NCBI GenBank assembly: GCA_946886645.1
Contig: CAMPIY010000120.1
Coordinates: forward strand, 1-5,644
Source: an uncultured Sphingomonas sp.
GTDB lineage: Bacteria > Pseudomonadota > Alphaproteobacteria > Sphingomonadales > Sphingomonadaceae
Direction: 5' to 3'
Length of the DNA: 5,644 nt
Below, one piece after another: positions 5,377 through 5,644 of this stretch. Each line of letters starts with the position of its first letter. Within the stretch, counting starts at the first letter, position 1. The translations under genes were made by a program, and so were the position numbers. The notes beneath the pieces are model-generated. The model did no database searches, was not told the origin of the DNA, and saw nothing but the letters and a program-made list of their open reading frames with translations.

Positions 5377-5644
5377 ACGAAAACGACCATCCCGCCAGGG
5401 CGCTCGCGGCGCGCTGGGGAAGTCACCTCGCTCACGATAGACGTCGCTCGCAGCACACCGTGCGGGCCTATGTTGCGACCGCGCACAGGCTGATCGATTT
5501 CCTGGGTCGTCATCATGGCGAAGAGATCGGGCGTTTCGGCCTACTCAACCTCCACGCATCCGACCTGCGCGCTTTCCTCGCCGATCGCCGGGGCGGCGGG
5601 CTGGGCGCCGCATCCGCCGCCCGCGAGATGTCGGCCGTGCGGGC
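5358..5644 (+). CDS. xerC: Tyrosine recombinase XerC, N-terminal part (cut by right edge)
   Basis: The open frame running off the right edge encodes the N-terminal core-binding (SAM-like) domain of a Xer-type tyrosine recombinase (PF02899). Key stretches are SQHTVRAYVATAHRLIDFLG (about 31-50) and HASDLRAFLADRRGGGLGA followed by SAAREMSAVR (to residue 95), matching the family pattern of S-x-x-T-x-x-x-Y and a later S-x-x-R-x-x-S-A-x-R. The catalytic Arg/His/Tyr domain lies outside the window. XerC works with XerD at dif to resolve chromosome dimers. XerC is favoured over XerD or a phage integrase because of the DUF484 neighbour. No ATG precedes the domain in this frame near the gene start. GTG 5358 gives a family-like leader (MADRALDENDHPARALAARW) and overlaps DUF484 by 19 bases. 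No strong ribosome site is visible, so the start is the least certain point. Confidence 0.85.
   Translation, partial: MADRALDENDHPARALAARWGSHLAHDRRRSQHTVRAYVATAHRLIDFLGRHHGEEIGRFGLLNLHASDLRAFLADRRGGGLGAASAAREMSAVR

Noticed and set aside
5358..5644. The recombinase as a phage or island integrase marking a mobile element
   Set aside because: The DUF484 neighbour and overlap match the housekeeping xerC context; there is no att-like repeat, tRNA or composition shift nearby.

Overview
The window looks like ordinary chromosomal DNA from an alphaproteobacterium, most likely a sphingomonad. It is GC-rich with GC-ending codons. It carries an alphaproteobacterial-style TadG/TadE/TadE gene trio and a transaldolase-DUF484-xerC arrangement. 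The lineage is inferred from protein style and gene order; no rRNA or other marker is present. I see no tRNA, rRNA, insertion sequence, CRISPR array, phage gene or recognisable defence system.

Layout. (1) Bases 1-746, minus strand: the first 248 codons of a TelA-family 'toxic anion resistance' gene, cut by the left edge. A near-consensus sigma70 promoter lies at 822-849. (2) Bases 747-959: a divergent intergenic region with that promoter and an inverted repeat at 865-889. (3) Bases 960-3243, plus strand: a compact three-gene operon encoding a TadG-like protein and two TadE/TadF-type pseudopilins. Each junction is a 4-base ATGA stop/start overlap. (4) Bases 3240-4013, minus strand: an enoyl-CoA hydratase/isomerase-family gene. 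It converges on the pilus operon so tightly that the two stop codons overlap. (5) Bases 4107-4760, plus strand: a small transaldolase whose active-site residues point to transaldolase rather than fructose-6-phosphate aldolase. (6) Bases 4813-5376: a DUF484 (GAF-like) protein. (7) Bases 5358-5644: the start of a tyrosine recombinase, probably XerC, overlapping DUF484 and cut by the right edge.

How the genes work together. The three Tad proteins probably act in one envelope apparatus, as assembly factors or minor pilins of a Flp/Tad pilus. The pilus ATPase, inner-membrane platform, secretin and prepilin peptidase are not in the window and must lie elsewhere. DUF484 and xerC are probably co-translated, as they are neighbours in other proteobacteria. 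TelA, the crotonase and the transaldolase are housekeeping or stress genes with no evident link to each other.

The points most worth a second look are the TadG protein with its cysteine-rich C-terminal region, the prepilin-type processing sites present in both TadE proteins but not in TadG, the crotonase active site that has lost both hydratase glutamates, and the overlapping convergent stop codons. I did not find a convincing new biological system.
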